Assembly (NCBI GenBank): GCA_020638495.1
Contig: JACKIN010000002.1
Location: 124,001-188,000, forward strand
Direction of reading: 5' to 3'
Length of the DNA stretch: 64,000 nt
DNA from: Geminicoccaceae bacterium
GTDB taxonomy: Bacteria > Pseudomonadota > Alphaproteobacteria > Geminicoccales > Geminicoccaceae
Shown here: positions 49,332 through 57,954 of the stretch, piece by piece
Layout of the letters: each line of letters starts with the position of its first letter
Position numbering within the stretch: position 1 is the stretch's first letter
Notes under the pieces: generated by a model
Databases searched by the model: none
Told to the model about the DNA's origin: nothing
Seen by the model: only the letters and a program-made list of their open reading frames with translations
Program-made: the position numbers and the translations under genes

Positions 49332-50225
49332 TTAGACGCGCTGCTGCAGGCCGAGCATCTTCCAGATGTCCGCAGGCGTGCGGCCGATATCCCGCAGATG
49401 GCGAAGCGTGATGGCGCGGTTGCGCTTGGCGAGACGCTCGCCCCGGCTGTCGGCGATCAGGTTGTGGTGGTAGTAGCGCGGCGGCGTGATGCCGAAGAGC
49501 GCCTGCAGCAGCCGATGCAGATGAGTGGCGTGGAAGAGGTCCTCGCCGCGGCTGACCAGGGTGACCCCCTGCAGGTGATCGTCCAGGACGACGGCCAGGT
49601 GATAGCTGGTCGGCGTGTCCTTGCGGGCGAGGATCGGGTCGCCCAGCGCTTCCGGCCGCGCCTCGACCCAGCCGGCCCGGCAGTCGTGCCAGTGGAGCGG
49701 GCCGGTGCGCGTCATGGCGCGGGCGACGTCGAGACGCCAGGCGAACGGCTCGCCCTTGACGATTCGCCGCTCGCGCTCGGCCGGATCGATGTCGCGGCAG
49801 ATGCCCGGGTAGACGAGCTCGTGCGAAGGGCCATGCGGCGCTCGCCCCGACTGCTCGACCTCCATGCGGATCTGCTTGCGTGAGCAGAAGCACGGATAGA
49901 GCAGCCCCTCCTCCAGCAGATGCAGCAGGGCGCCCTCGTAGCGGGACATGTGCTCCGACTGCCGCAGGGGCTCGCCGTGCCAGTGGATGCCGACCCAGTC
50001 GAGGTCCTCGTAGGTCGCCCGCTCGAACTCCGGCCGGCAGCGCTGGCTGTCGATGTCCTCGATGCGCAACAGGAAGCGGCCACCGCTCTGCCGGGCGGCC
50101 TCGCAGGCGAAGAGCGCCGAGTACGCATGGCCGATATGCAGATAGCCGGTCGGGCTCGGCGCGAACCGGGTGATCAGCGGCTGCTCGCCCGGCCCGGGCA
50201 TGGGCACGGTGTCGATGCCACGCAA
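49332..50225 (-). CDS. gluQ: Glutamyl-Q tRNA(Asp) synthetase
   Basis: About 297 aa GluRS paralogue lacking the anticodon-binding domain; it charges glutamate onto queuosine of tRNA-Asp. HIGH-like FAPSPTGYLHIGHAYSAL, LRIEDIDSQRC, and a KMSKS-like LAKRNRAI. CFCSRKQI with a later Cys (YPGICRD) gives the zinc site. The start is ambiguous: I use a TTG at 50225 with AGGAG six nt upstream; GTG 50264 and ATG 50201 are alternatives. Confidence 0.92.
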   Translation of the reverse strand: MRGIDTVPMPGPGEQPLITRFAPSPTGYLHIGHAYSALFACEAARQSGGRFLLRIEDIDSQRCRPEFERATYEDLDWVGIHWHGEPLRQSEHMSRYEGALLHLLEEGLLYPCFCSRKQIRMEVEQSGRAPHGPSHELVYPGICRDIDPAERERRIVKGEPFAWRLDVARAMTRTGPLHWHDCRAGWVEARPEALGDPILARKDTPTSYHLAVVLDDHLQGVTLVSRGEDLFHATHLHRLLQALFGITPPRYYHHNLIADSRGERLAKRNRAITLRHLRDIGRTPADIWKMLGLQQRV

Positions 50226-50391
50226 GACCCGCTCCTCGAGGCATCCGTTCGCGGTCAAGGTCACGCTTCGCCCATCCGTCCAAGCTCGGTCCCGATCACG
50301 CGCATGTTGCGGATACCGGGGCAGCAGTGCAAGGACGGGAAACGGCCCTTCCGGCTCAACCGGACCGAACGTAGCCCCGGCGCCACAAACG

Positions 50392-51027
50392 TCAGAACCG
50401 CAGGAACGGGTTGAGGAAGCGCGAGAAGCGGCCGGTCAGCCTGAGCGGGGCATCGGTGACGGCGAGGCAGAGGCAGTCCTCGTCGCCGAGCGCCTGCGGC
50501 TGATGGTCGACATGCGGGTCGGCGATCGCGATATCGCCCACGGTATAGGCGCCGATCCCGTCGTGGAAGGCGCCGTCCAGCACGACCGTCAGCTCCTGGC
50601 CGCCATGCGTGTGCCTCGGCACCGCGCGGCCAGCCTTGAGCCGGATCAGGCTGGTGCGGTAGGTCGAGTCGTCGAGGGGCAGCCGGGCCTCGGACACGCC
50701 CCCGAAATGCCGCCAGGGGAGGTCGGCCAGAGATCCCTTGACATAGGCGCGCAGCGGCGCCGGCAGCTCGCCATCGGGCGGCGGCTCGGCGAGCTCGATC
50801 GAATCGTCGAGCTGGTCCAGGAGGCGCTCGAGGGCGCCCTCGCCGAGCTCGGCCGGCGGCAGGTCCTCGAGCAGCGCCCCGCCGAGCGCCTCGTACTCGC
50901 GAAAGACCCGGCGCTGCGCCGGCGCCAGCGCCAGATGCGTGGCGACGACCAGCCCGACGGGCTCCGGCAGGCGGCCCGCGGCATGCGCCAGCAGCAGGTC
51001 GTCGACGGTGATGCGCTCGCTCATCAT
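50392..51027 (-). CDS. chrR: ChrR-like cupin anti-sigma factor
   Basis: 211 aa. An N-terminal anti-sigma region (LLLAHAAGRLPEPVGLVVATHLAL) is followed by a C-terminal cupin domain with HTHGGQELTVVLDGAF and DPHVDHQPQALGDEDCLCLAV, very like ChrR. In ChrR, zinc in the anti-sigma domain is held by His and Cys in an HxxxCxxC stretch; here the His residues remain but the two Cys are Ala/Gln (THLALAPAQRR). It may bind sigma without zinc. The ATG overlaps the rpoE stop (ATGA). Confidence 0.88.
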   Translation of the reverse strand: MMSERITVDDLLLAHAAGRLPEPVGLVVATHLALAPAQRRVFREYEALGGALLEDLPPAELGEGALERLLDQLDDSIELAEPPPDGELPAPLRAYVKGSLADLPWRHFGGVSEARLPLDDSTYRTSLIRLKAGRAVPRHTHGGQELTVVLDGAFHDGIGAYTVGDIAIADPHVDHQPQALGDEDCLCLAVTDAPLRLTGRFSRFLNPFLRF

Positions 51028-51620
51028 GCGACACCCTCGAGCAGACCGCGCAGCCTGGCCACGGCCAGCCGCAGTCGCGACTTGACGGTTCCCAGAGGCA
51101 GGCCCAGCTCGTCGGCGATGGCGCTGTGGGTCTTGTCCTCGAAATAGAAGATCCGCAGGAGATCGGCCTGCTCGGGCGGCAGATGCTCGATGGCGCGGCG
51201 AATGCCCTCCTTCACCACCGCGGCCTCGACCTGGACATCGCCGCGCGGTGCGGGAGGCGGCTCCATCGACGGATCGGTCAGGTCGACGTCCGGGTGCGAC
51301 TCGCGCCGGAATGCGTCGATCCGCTTGTTCCGGGCGATGGTGTAGACCCAGGTGCTGAGCGCCGCCCGCGCCGGATCGAACTGATGGGCCCGGCGCCAGA
51401 CCGCGATCATCACCTCCTGGACGAGATCCTCCGCCACATCGTCAGGGGACCCGATGCGCCGCAGATAGCTCTTCACCCTGGGCGCGTAGTACATGTGGAG
51501 CCGGGCGAACGCCGTGCGGTCGCGATCGTTTGCCACCAGGCGGATATCAGCGAGAAGCTCCCTGTCGGGACCGCCAGGTTCGGCATCGCTCGGATCGGCA
51601 TCGCTCGAAGAGCCTCGCAT
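51024..51620 (-). CDS. rpoE: ECF sigma factor of the RpoE/ChrR (ECF11) type
   Basis: 198 aa. Region 2 (DVAEDLVQEVMIAVWRRAHQFDP, then LSTWVYTIARNKRIDAFRR) recognises the -10; region 4 (LPPEQADLLRIFYFEDKTHSAIADELGLPLGTVKSRLRLAVARL) recognises the -35. Paired with chrR downstream, it should respond to singlet oxygen or peroxide. ATG at 51620 has an AAAGGTG ribosome site; a longer form from 51719 is possible. A TGATCC-N16-CGTATT promoter upstream suggests autoregulation. Confidence 0.92.
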   Translation of the reverse strand: MRGSSSDADPSDAEPGGPDRELLADIRLVANDRDRTAFARLHMYYAPRVKSYLRRIGSPDDVAEDLVQEVMIAVWRRAHQFDPARAALSTWVYTIARNKRIDAFRRESHPDVDLTDPSMEPPPAPRGDVQVEAAVVKEGIRRAIEHLPPEQADLLRIFYFEDKTHSAIADELGLPLGTVKSRLRLAVARLRGLLEGVA

Positions 51621-51747
51621 CGCACCTTTGAACCGCAGCGACGCCAGCCATGCAAGGCGCAGACCGTCGCGCCCGCCGCTCGGCCCTGCCGCAAGTCTGC
51701 CCGAAAAATTGCTCGCCATCGTTCCCCGCACCATCCTCTGCACAGGA

Positions 51748-51775
51748 AATACGCGGCGCATCGGTTTGCGGATCA
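51748..51775 (-). promoter_or_regulatory. RpoE-type promoter of rpoE-chrR
   Basis: TGATCC (-35), 16-nt spacer, CGTATT (-10) on the minus strand. This matches the TGATCC / CGTA pattern described for RpoE-ChrR sigma factors of alphaproteobacteria. The predicted start is about 120 nt before the ATG at 51620. Established consensus, inferred function. Confidence 0.6.
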
Positions 51776-51870
51776 GTCGCCGCCCGCTATTCTCCGGCGG
51801 CAAGATGCATCCCCAACGGCCCGGCGAACGCGCCCCGACCCTGTCGGGCCTACGTGAGTAGCGATCAACG

Positions 51871-52578
51871 ATGTCCAAGACCGACCACAGCGAGCTCCGC
51901 CAGGCGATCATCGCCACCTGCCTTAAGATGTCCGAGCTCGGCATCAATCACGGCACCTCCGGCAATGTGAGTGCGCGCATACCCGAGGGCCTGCTTATCA
52001 CCCCCTCGGGCATGGCCTACGATTCGATCCGGCCCGCGGACATCGTCCTGATCGACCATGAGGGCAGCTACGAGGGGCGGCGCGTGCCGTCGACCGAATG
52101 GCGCTTCCACTACGACATCATGCGCGAGCGGCCGGACATCAACGCCATCGTCCACAATCACGCCCTGCACTGCACCACCCTCGCCTGCCTGCGGATGGAG
52201 ATCCCGGCCTTCCACTACATGATCGCGGTCGCGGGCGGCGATTCGGTCCGGGTGGCCGACTATGCCCGCTTCGGCACGCAGGAGCTCTCGGACAATGCGC
52301 TGCGGGCGCTCGAGGGCCGGACGGCCTGCCTGCTCGCCAATCACGGGATGATCGCGCTCGGCGCCGATCTCGGCAAGGCGCTCGGCCTCGCCGTGGAGAT
52401 CGAGAATCTCGCCTCGTGCTACTGGCGCTGCCTGCAGGTCACCCGGCCGGCGATCCTCACCACGGCACAGATCGACGAGGTGCTGGTTCGCATCGCTTCC
52501 TATGGCAAGCAGCCCGAGGAGATGGCGCCGGGCCAGATGCCGGCCACCGAGGCGCCACCGCGCCGGCTCGCCTCCTAG
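51871..52578 (+). CDS. Class II aldolase (L-fuculose-phosphate aldolase-like)
   Basis: 235 aa, class II aldolase/adducin fold with zinc. GINHGTSGNVSARIPEGLLITPSGMAYDSI at the N-terminus, Glu in VPSTEWRFHYDIM, zinc His in VHNHALHCTTLA, and NHGMIALG near residue 160. Closest to FucA-type aldolases, yielding dihydroxyacetone phosphate and lactaldehyde, though ribulose-phosphate epimerases share the fold. Stands alone with no fucose kinase or isomerase. Divergent from rpoE. Confidence 0.88.
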   Translation: MSKTDHSELRQAIIATCLKMSELGINHGTSGNVSARIPEGLLITPSGMAYDSIRPADIVLIDHEGSYEGRRVPSTEWRFHYDIMRERPDINAIVHNHALHCTTLACLRMEIPAFHYMIAVAGGDSVRVADYARFGTQELSDNALRALEGRTACLLANHGMIALGADLGKALGLAVEIENLASCYWRCLQVTRPAILTTAQIDEVLVRIASYGKQPEEMAPGQMPATEAPPRRLAS

Positions 52579-52597
52579 ATGCGGGCGGCAGGGGCTC

Positions 52598-53263
52598 TTA
52601 CTTGCTGCCCTGGTTCTTGAGGATCGCCACGATTCCGGCACTGACCGCGAGCAGGAGGGCGCTCGCCAGGCCCGCGGCGATGGCGGCCGCGAAGCGACTC
52701 TTCGCGGCGTCCCAGCCGCGGGCGAGGCGGACCGCCATGCGCACGCCCTCCTCGTCGTGCAGCCCGAGCCGCTGCACCAGCTCGCCGATCGCCCGGCCGG
52801 CCGCCTCCTCGGCGGCGAGCCGGGCCACCCGCTCGATCTCGGTCGAGATGTGCGCCTTGTGCACGGCGATGGAGTGATGCACGGATTCGGTGTGCTGGAG
52901 CACGGCGCGCAGCAGGGCGAAGCCGTCGTTCTTGTCGTGCAGGTGGGCGACGCCCAGGAGATCGAGCTGGCGTCGCACGCCCTCGCTCAGGTGGCCCGTG
53001 CTGACCACGATCGGGATGTCGGGGGAGGCCCCGCGCAGGATCTCCAGGGTGCGGGGACCGTTCGAATCGGGCAGGTTCAGATCGGTGACGATCACGTCGG
53101 GCTTGAGCCCGGGCGTCGTCAGCCGCACCAGGGCATCGGCGAGCGTGGCGGCCAGCGTGACCTCGAAACGGCCGGCAAGCTCGCGGCGCATCGCGAATGC
53201 GTCCGTCGGATCATCTTCGAGAACGAGGACGCGCAAGACCGTCTCCGGCACAAAATCAGCCAC
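52598..53263 (-). CDS. Response regulator receiver with C-terminal membrane anchor
   Basis: 221 aa. Residues 10-125 form a receiver domain: acidic pair in VLVLEDDPTDA, phosphoacceptor Asp in VIVTDLNLPDSNGP, Thr/Ser in VVSTGHLSE and Lys in HLHDKND. A helical linker (about 130-190) follows, and then a single C-terminal transmembrane helix (AAIAAGLASALLLAVSAGIVAIL) ends the protein, giving a tail-anchored topology with the receiver in the cytoplasm. No DNA-binding or enzymatic output. GTG start. No adjacent kinase; the orphan kinase at 6.4 kb is far away. Confidence 0.85.
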   Translation of the reverse strand: MADFVPETVLRVLVLEDDPTDAFAMRRELAGRFEVTLAATLADALVRLTTPGLKPDVIVTDLNLPDSNGPRTLEILRGASPDIPIVVSTGHLSEGVRRQLDLLGVAHLHDKNDGFALLRAVLQHTESVHHSIAVHKAHISTEIERVARLAAEEAAGRAIGELVQRLGLHDEEGVRMAVRLARGWDAAKSRFAAAIAAGLASALLLAVSAGIVAILKNQGSK

Positions 53264-53335
53264 TCGAAATAGGATTAATACCCTATTATCGCGGCGCAGT
53301 AAAGCCTTGCGTGCTCTCCCGCCGCAGCTCTTCGA

Positions 53336-54580
53336 TCAGGCGAAGCCCGGGCCGGCGCGCTCCGCCAGCTCCACCCGAAAGCCGGCCGCGGCCAGGGCGG
53401 CCTCGATCTGGGTGGCATGGCGCGCGTCACGGGTCTCGATGACGAAGTCGACGATCGCATCGCGCACCGAGCCCTGGGAGAAGGCGCGCTTGTGGGTCAC
53501 CTCGACGACATTGCCCTGGGCATCGGCGATCAGCCGGGTCAGCCGGGCGAGGCTGCCCGGGCTGTCCGGCACCATGACGGCGAGCCGGATCAGCCGCTCG
53601 CTCCTGACGAGGCCACGCATGATCACCGCGCTGAGCAGCCGGCTGTCGATATTGCCGCCCGAGAGCACGACGCCGATCCGGCGGCCGCGGAACCGCTCCG
53701 GGTCGGCGAGCACCGCGGCAAGGCCGGCGGCACCAGCCCCCTCGACCACCGTCTTCTCGATCTCGAGGAGCTGGAGGATCGCCTGCTCGAGATGCGGCTC
53801 GTCGACCAGCACGATGTTCGAAACGAGCCTGTCGATGATGCTCCGGCCCAGCCGGCCCGGCTCCTTGACCGAGATGCCGTCGGCGATGGTCCGGCCCGCC
53901 GCCAGCGGCGGGCTCTTCCCCAAGCGGTGATTGTAATGGGCGGGATAGGCCGCTGACTGGACCCCGACGATCTCCGTTTCCGGCCGACGGTCGGCCAGCG
54001 CCGTGGCGATGCCGGCGATCAGGCCGCCGCCACCGATCGGCACGACCAGGGCATCGAGCTCTGGCGCGTCCGCCGCGATCTCGAGGCCGATCGTGCCTTG
54101 CCCCGCAATGATCAGAGGATCGTCGAAGGGATGGATGAAGACGAGCCCCTGGTCACGCTCGAGCTCGCGCGCATGGCGCGCTGCCTCGTCGACCGTCTCG
54201 CCCCGCAGCTCGACCCTGGCGCCGAACTGCTCGGTGTTGCGGATCTTGTTGAAGGGGGTCGTCTCCGGCATGACGATGGTGGCCCGGATGCCGAGCCGTG
54301 CGGCATGGTAGGCCACGCCCTGCGCATGGTTGCCGGCCGACATGGCCACCACGCCCCGCGCCCGCTCGGCGGGATCGAGGCTGGCGAGCTTGTTGAGGGC
54401 ACCCCGTTCCTTGAACGAGGCCGTGTATTGCAGGTTCTCGAACTTCAGCCAGAGCTCGGCGCCGGTGAGGTCGGAGAGCGTGCGCGAGTGGCGCAGCGGC
54501 GTGCGCTCGACCTGGCCCTCGAGCAGGGCCGCCGCCGCCTCGATGGTGTCGATCCGGACCGGCGGCGGGCCTTCGCTCAT
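53336..54580 (-). CDS. ilvA: Threonine ammonia-lyase
   Basis: 414 aa PLP enzyme converting threonine (or serine) to 2-oxobutyrate and ammonia. PLP Lys in YTASFKERGALNKL (about 57), Ser/Gly loop VPIGGGGLIAG, GNHAQGVAYHAA. A C-terminal ACT-like regulatory domain (LAVMVPDSPGSLARLTRLIADAQGNVVEVTHKR, residues 330-405) is of the single-ACT type found in TdcB-like/TIGR01127 enzymes rather than in the classic two-domain IlvA. It begins 1 nt after the argC stop, so the two are co-transcribed. Confidence 0.93.
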   Translation of the reverse strand: MSEGPPPVRIDTIEAAAALLEGQVERTPLRHSRTLSDLTGAELWLKFENLQYTASFKERGALNKLASLDPAERARGVVAMSAGNHAQGVAYHAARLGIRATIVMPETTPFNKIRNTEQFGARVELRGETVDEAARHARELERDQGLVFIHPFDDPLIIAGQGTIGLEIAADAPELDALVVPIGGGGLIAGIATALADRRPETEIVGVQSAAYPAHYNHRLGKSPPLAAGRTIADGISVKEPGRLGRSIIDRLVSNIVLVDEPHLEQAILQLLEIEKTVVEGAGAAGLAAVLADPERFRGRRIGVVLSGGNIDSRLLSAVIMRGLVRSERLIRLAVMVPDSPGSLARLTRLIADAQGNVVEVTHKRAFSQGSVRDAIVDFVIETRDARHATQIEAALAAAGFRVELAERAGPGFA

Positions 54581-54581
54581 C

Positions 54582-55622
54582 TCACGGGAAGAGCGGCGCG
54601 CCGCGCAGCCCGGCCGTCTCGTCCAGGCCCAGCATCAGGTTCATGTTCTGCAGGGCCTGGCCCGAGGCGCCCTTGACCAGGTTGTCGGTGACGCTGAGCA
54701 GGATGGCCTCGCCCGCCACCCGGCTCGGGTGAACGGCGATCAGGCAGTTGTTGCTGCCGCGCACATGGCGCGTCGCCGGCAGGGACCTCGGCGGCAGGAC
54801 ATGCACGAACGGCGCATCGCGATAGGCATCCGCCAGCGCCGCCTGCAGGCCGTCCACCGTGGCATCCGGCTGCAGCCGCACATAGATCGTGGCCAGGATC
54901 CCCCGGTTCATCGGCACCAGATGCGGCGTGAAGGTGACCGTGACCGGCCGCTCGGTGAAGTCCGAGAGGCACTGGTCGATCTCCGGCCCGTGCCGGTGCG
55001 TGGCGACGCCATAGGCGTGGAAGCCCTCGCTGATCTCGGTGAAGAGGCTGGACTCCCTGGCCGCCCGCCCGGCACCGCTGACGCCGGACTTGGCATCGAT
55101 GATGATCCTGGTCGGGTCGATCAGCCGCGCCTTCAGGAGCGGGATCAGCGGCAGTTGCGCCGTCGTCGTGTAGCAGCCCGGATTGGCGACGAGGCGGGCC
55201 TTGCCGATCGCCTCGCCGTAATGCTCGGTGAGCCCGTAGACGGCCCGTTCCTGCAGCTCGACCGCCTCGTGTGGCTTGCCGTAGACTTCAGCGTAGAGGG
55301 CCGTGTCACGCAGGCGGAAATCGGCCGAGAGATCGATGACGCGCAGCGTCTCGGGCAGCTCGCGCACCACTTTCTGGGTGAGGCCGTGCGGCAGGCAGCA
55401 GAAGACCACGTCGACGTCGTCGACGGCGACGTCATCGAGCCGCTGCAGATCAGGCAGCCCCAGATGGGCCAGATGCGGAAAGAGGGAGCCGACCGGCTGG
55501 CCGGCATTGCGATCGGCCGTGAGCCAGCGCGCCTCGGCCGTCGGGTGGTCGTTGAGCAGGCGCAGGAGCTCCGCCCCCGTATAGCCGCTGGCACCCAGGA
55601 TACCGACCTTGATCTCGCTCAT
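54582..55622 (-). CDS. argC: N-acetyl-gamma-glutamyl-phosphate reductase
   Basis: 346 aa, third step of arginine synthesis. NADP-binding KVGILGASGYTGAELLRLL, catalytic Cys in VANPGCYTTTAQLPLIPLL (about 150), and His in FTPHLVPMNRGILATIYV. Type 1 ArgC. MSEIKVGILG start at 55622; a form six codons longer is possible. Divergent from purD with about 80 bp between. Confidence 0.96.
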   Translation of the reverse strand: MSEIKVGILGASGYTGAELLRLLNDHPTAEARWLTADRNAGQPVGSLFPHLAHLGLPDLQRLDDVAVDDVDVVFCCLPHGLTQKVVRELPETLRVIDLSADFRLRDTALYAEVYGKPHEAVELQERAVYGLTEHYGEAIGKARLVANPGCYTTTAQLPLIPLLKARLIDPTRIIIDAKSGVSGAGRAARESSLFTEISEGFHAYGVATHRHGPEIDQCLSDFTERPVTVTFTPHLVPMNRGILATIYVRLQPDATVDGLQAALADAYRDAPFVHVLPPRSLPATRHVRGSNNCLIAVHPSRVAGEAILLSVTDNLVKGASGQALQNMNLMLGLDETAGLRGAPLFP

Positions 55623-55701
55623 CGTGCTCGCCATCAACACTCGATCTCACGTAGCGAACGGTCTAAGCGATCGTGCCTGGACGTGCAAAGAGTGAGAGGA
55701 C

Positions 55702-56976
55702 ATGCGATTTCTCGTTGTCGGCGGCGGCGGCCGCGAACATGCGCTCTGCTGGTCGCTCGCCGCCTCGCCCCTGGCCGACGCGGTGCTCTGCGCGCCTGGC
55801 AATGCCGGCATCGCGCGGGACGCGGAATGCGTGCCGGTGGCGGTGGACGATATCGACGGCCTCGTGGCGCTGGCCCGGGCCCGCGAGATCGACCTCGTCG
55901 TGGTCGGGCCGGAGCTGCCGCTGGTGCTGGGTCTCGTCGACCGGCTCGAGGCCCTGGGCATCCGTGCCTTCGGCCCGAGCGCTGCCGCGGCCCGGCTCGA
56001 AGGCTCGAAGGCGTTCATGAAGGCCTTCTGCGCGCGCCATGGCATCCCGACGGCCGCCCATGCGGTCTTCACCGGCGACCAGGCGGAAGCGGCGCTGGCG
56101 CATGTCGAGGCGGCGCCGCTGCCGATCGTGGTCAAGGCGGACGGGCTCGCCGCCGGCAAGGGCGTGGTCATCGCCGAGACCCGCGCCGCTGCCCGCGACG
56201 CCGTCGAGGCGGCCTTCGCCGGTGCCTTCGGCGCGGCCGGGGCGACCCTTGTCATCGAGGAGTTCATGGCCGGCGAGGAGGCCAGCCTGTTCGCCATCTG
56301 CGACGGCAGGACGGCCCTCGAGATCGGCACGGCCCAGGACCACAAGCGTGCCCATGACGGCGACCAGGGGCCCAATACCGGCGGCATGGGCGCCTATTCG
56401 CCGGCCCCGGTGCTGACGCCCGAGCTGATCGAGGAGGTGCTGGCGACCATCGTCCGGCCGACGCTCGATGGCCTCGCCGCCGAGGGCATCCTCTATCGTG
56501 GCTTCCTCTATGCCGGGCTGATGCTGACAGCCGCCGGTCCCAAGCTGGTCGAGTACAATGTCCGCTATGGCGATCCCGAATGCCAGGCCGTGCTGCCGCG
56601 GCTGATGACCGATCTCGGCCAGCTCGTCGTCGGCGCCTGCGACGGCATTCTCGAGCACATGGATCTGCGCTGGTACCCCGATCACGCCCTCACCGTGGTG
56701 CTGGCGGCGCGCGGCTATCCCGGTCCTTACGCCAGGGGCTCGGTGATCGGCGGCCTCGAGGCGCTCGAGGAGAGCGACGATGTCCTCCTCTTCCATGCCG
56801 CCACGCGCCGGGAAGGCGAGCGCTGGCTCGCCGATGGCGGCCGGGTGCTCGGCATCACCGGGCTCGGCGCCACGCTCCAGGAGGCTCGCGACCGGGCCTA
56901 TGCCGGCGTCGCCCGGCTCGACTGGCCGGAAGGGTTCTGCCGGGGCGATATCGGCTGGCGGGCGCTACCCGGATGA
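55702..56976 (+). CDS. purD: Phosphoribosylamine-glycine ligase (GAR synthetase)
   Basis: 424 aa ATP-grasp enzyme of purine synthesis. RFLVVGGGGREHALCWSL N-domain, FGPSAAAARLEGSKAFMKAF, ATP-grasp KADGLAAGKGVVI, AQDHKRAHDGDQGPNTGGMGAYSP and metal-binding NVRYGDPECQAVLPRL (usually NVRFGDPE). GAGAGGAC ribosome site. Its stop overlaps the start of the Sua5-type gene. Confidence 0.97.
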   Translation: MRFLVVGGGGREHALCWSLAASPLADAVLCAPGNAGIARDAECVPVAVDDIDGLVALARAREIDLVVVGPELPLVLGLVDRLEALGIRAFGPSAAAARLEGSKAFMKAFCARHGIPTAAHAVFTGDQAEAALAHVEAAPLPIVVKADGLAAGKGVVIAETRAAARDAVEAAFAGAFGAAGATLVIEEFMAGEEASLFAICDGRTALEIGTAQDHKRAHDGDQGPNTGGMGAYSPAPVLTPELIEEVLATIVRPTLDGLAAEGILYRGFLYAGLMLTAAGPKLVEYNVRYGDPECQAVLPRLMTDLGQLVVGACDGILEHMDLRWYPDHALTVVLAARGYPGPYARGSVIGGLEALEESDDVLLFHAATRREGERWLADGGRVLGITGLGATLQEARDRAYAGVARLDWPEGFCRGDIGWRALPG

Positions 56977-57947
56977 CCGCGTGCCGCCCCGCCGACCCGG
57001 CCGGCATCGCCCACGCGGCCCGGCTGCTGCGCCAGGGCGGGCTCGTCGCCTTTCCGACCGAGACGGTCTACGGGCTCGGCGCGCTGGCGACGGATGACGC
57101 GGCCATCGCCCGCGTCTTCGAGGCGAAGGGCCGGCCGGCCGTCAACCCGCTCATCCTGCATGTCGCGACCACCGCGGCGAGCCGGGAGTTCGCTGCCTTC
57201 GACGACCGGGCCGAAGCGCTCGCCGCCGCCTTCTGGCCGGGACCGCTGACGCTGATCCTGCCGCTTCGCCAGGCTGCCGCGATCTCGCCACGGGCGGTCG
57301 CCGGGCTCGACACGGTGGCCGTTCGCGTGCCGGGCCATGCTGTCGCGCAATCGCTGCTGGCGCAGGTCGGCGGCCCGGTGGCGGCACCCAGCGCCAATCG
57401 CTCCGGGCGGGTCAGCCCGACCACCGCGGCGCATGTGCTGGCGGACCTGGACGGCCGTATCGATCTGGTCCTCGACGGCGGACCGGTGCAGATCGGTGTC
57501 GAGAGCACGGTGCTCGACCTGAGCCGCCCGGGCCGTGTCGGCCTCCTGCGGCCGGGCGGGCTGACGCGGGCGGCGATCGCGGCCGTGACCCGGCCGCTCG
57601 ATGAGCCGTCCTCCTCGCCGGGCGAGCCGGTGCGCTCCCCCGGCCTGCTGCTGCGCCACTACGCGCCGCGCACAGCCTTGCGGCTCGAAGCGACGGATGT
57701 GGCACCGGACGAGGCGCTGCTCGCCTTCGGCCCCATGCCGCCGACCGGGGCGGTGGCGACCCGCAACCTCAGTGCCAAGGCCGATCTCGCCGAGGCGGCG
57801 CACAATCTCTATGCCATGCTGCGCGAGCTCGACGCGGTCGGCGCCCGGCGGATCGCGGTCATGGAGCTGCCCGCGACCGGGCTCGGCGAGGCGCTCGTCG
57901 ACCGGCTGCGGCGGGCCGCCGAGACACCGCCGGACACCGCGCCCTGA
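56973..57947 (+). CDS. tsaC: L-threonylcarbamoyladenylate synthase (Sua5 type)
   Basis: 324 aa. Makes the threonylcarbamoyl-AMP used for the t6A37 tRNA modification. N-terminal YrdC/TsaC domain: FPTETVYGLGALATDD, KGRPAVNPLILHV, WPGPLTLIL, APSANRSGRVSPTTA, VESTVLDL. A linker follows and then a C-terminal Sua5 domain (SPGLLLRHYAPRTALRL), so this is the longer Sua5 form. ATG overlaps the purD stop (ATGA). Confidence 0.93.
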   Translation: MTACRPADPAGIAHAARLLRQGGLVAFPTETVYGLGALATDDAAIARVFEAKGRPAVNPLILHVATTAASREFAAFDDRAEALAAAFWPGPLTLILPLRQAAAISPRAVAGLDTVAVRVPGHAVAQSLLAQVGGPVAAPSANRSGRVSPTTAAHVLADLDGRIDLVLDGGPVQIGVESTVLDLSRPGRVGLLRPGGLTRAAIAAVTRPLDEPSSSPGEPVRSPGLLLRHYAPRTALRLEATDVAPDEALLAFGPMPPTGAVATRNLSAKADLAEAAHNLYAMLRELDAVGARRIAVMELPATGLGEALVDRLRRAAETPPDTAP

Positions 57948-57954
57948 GGCCAGA

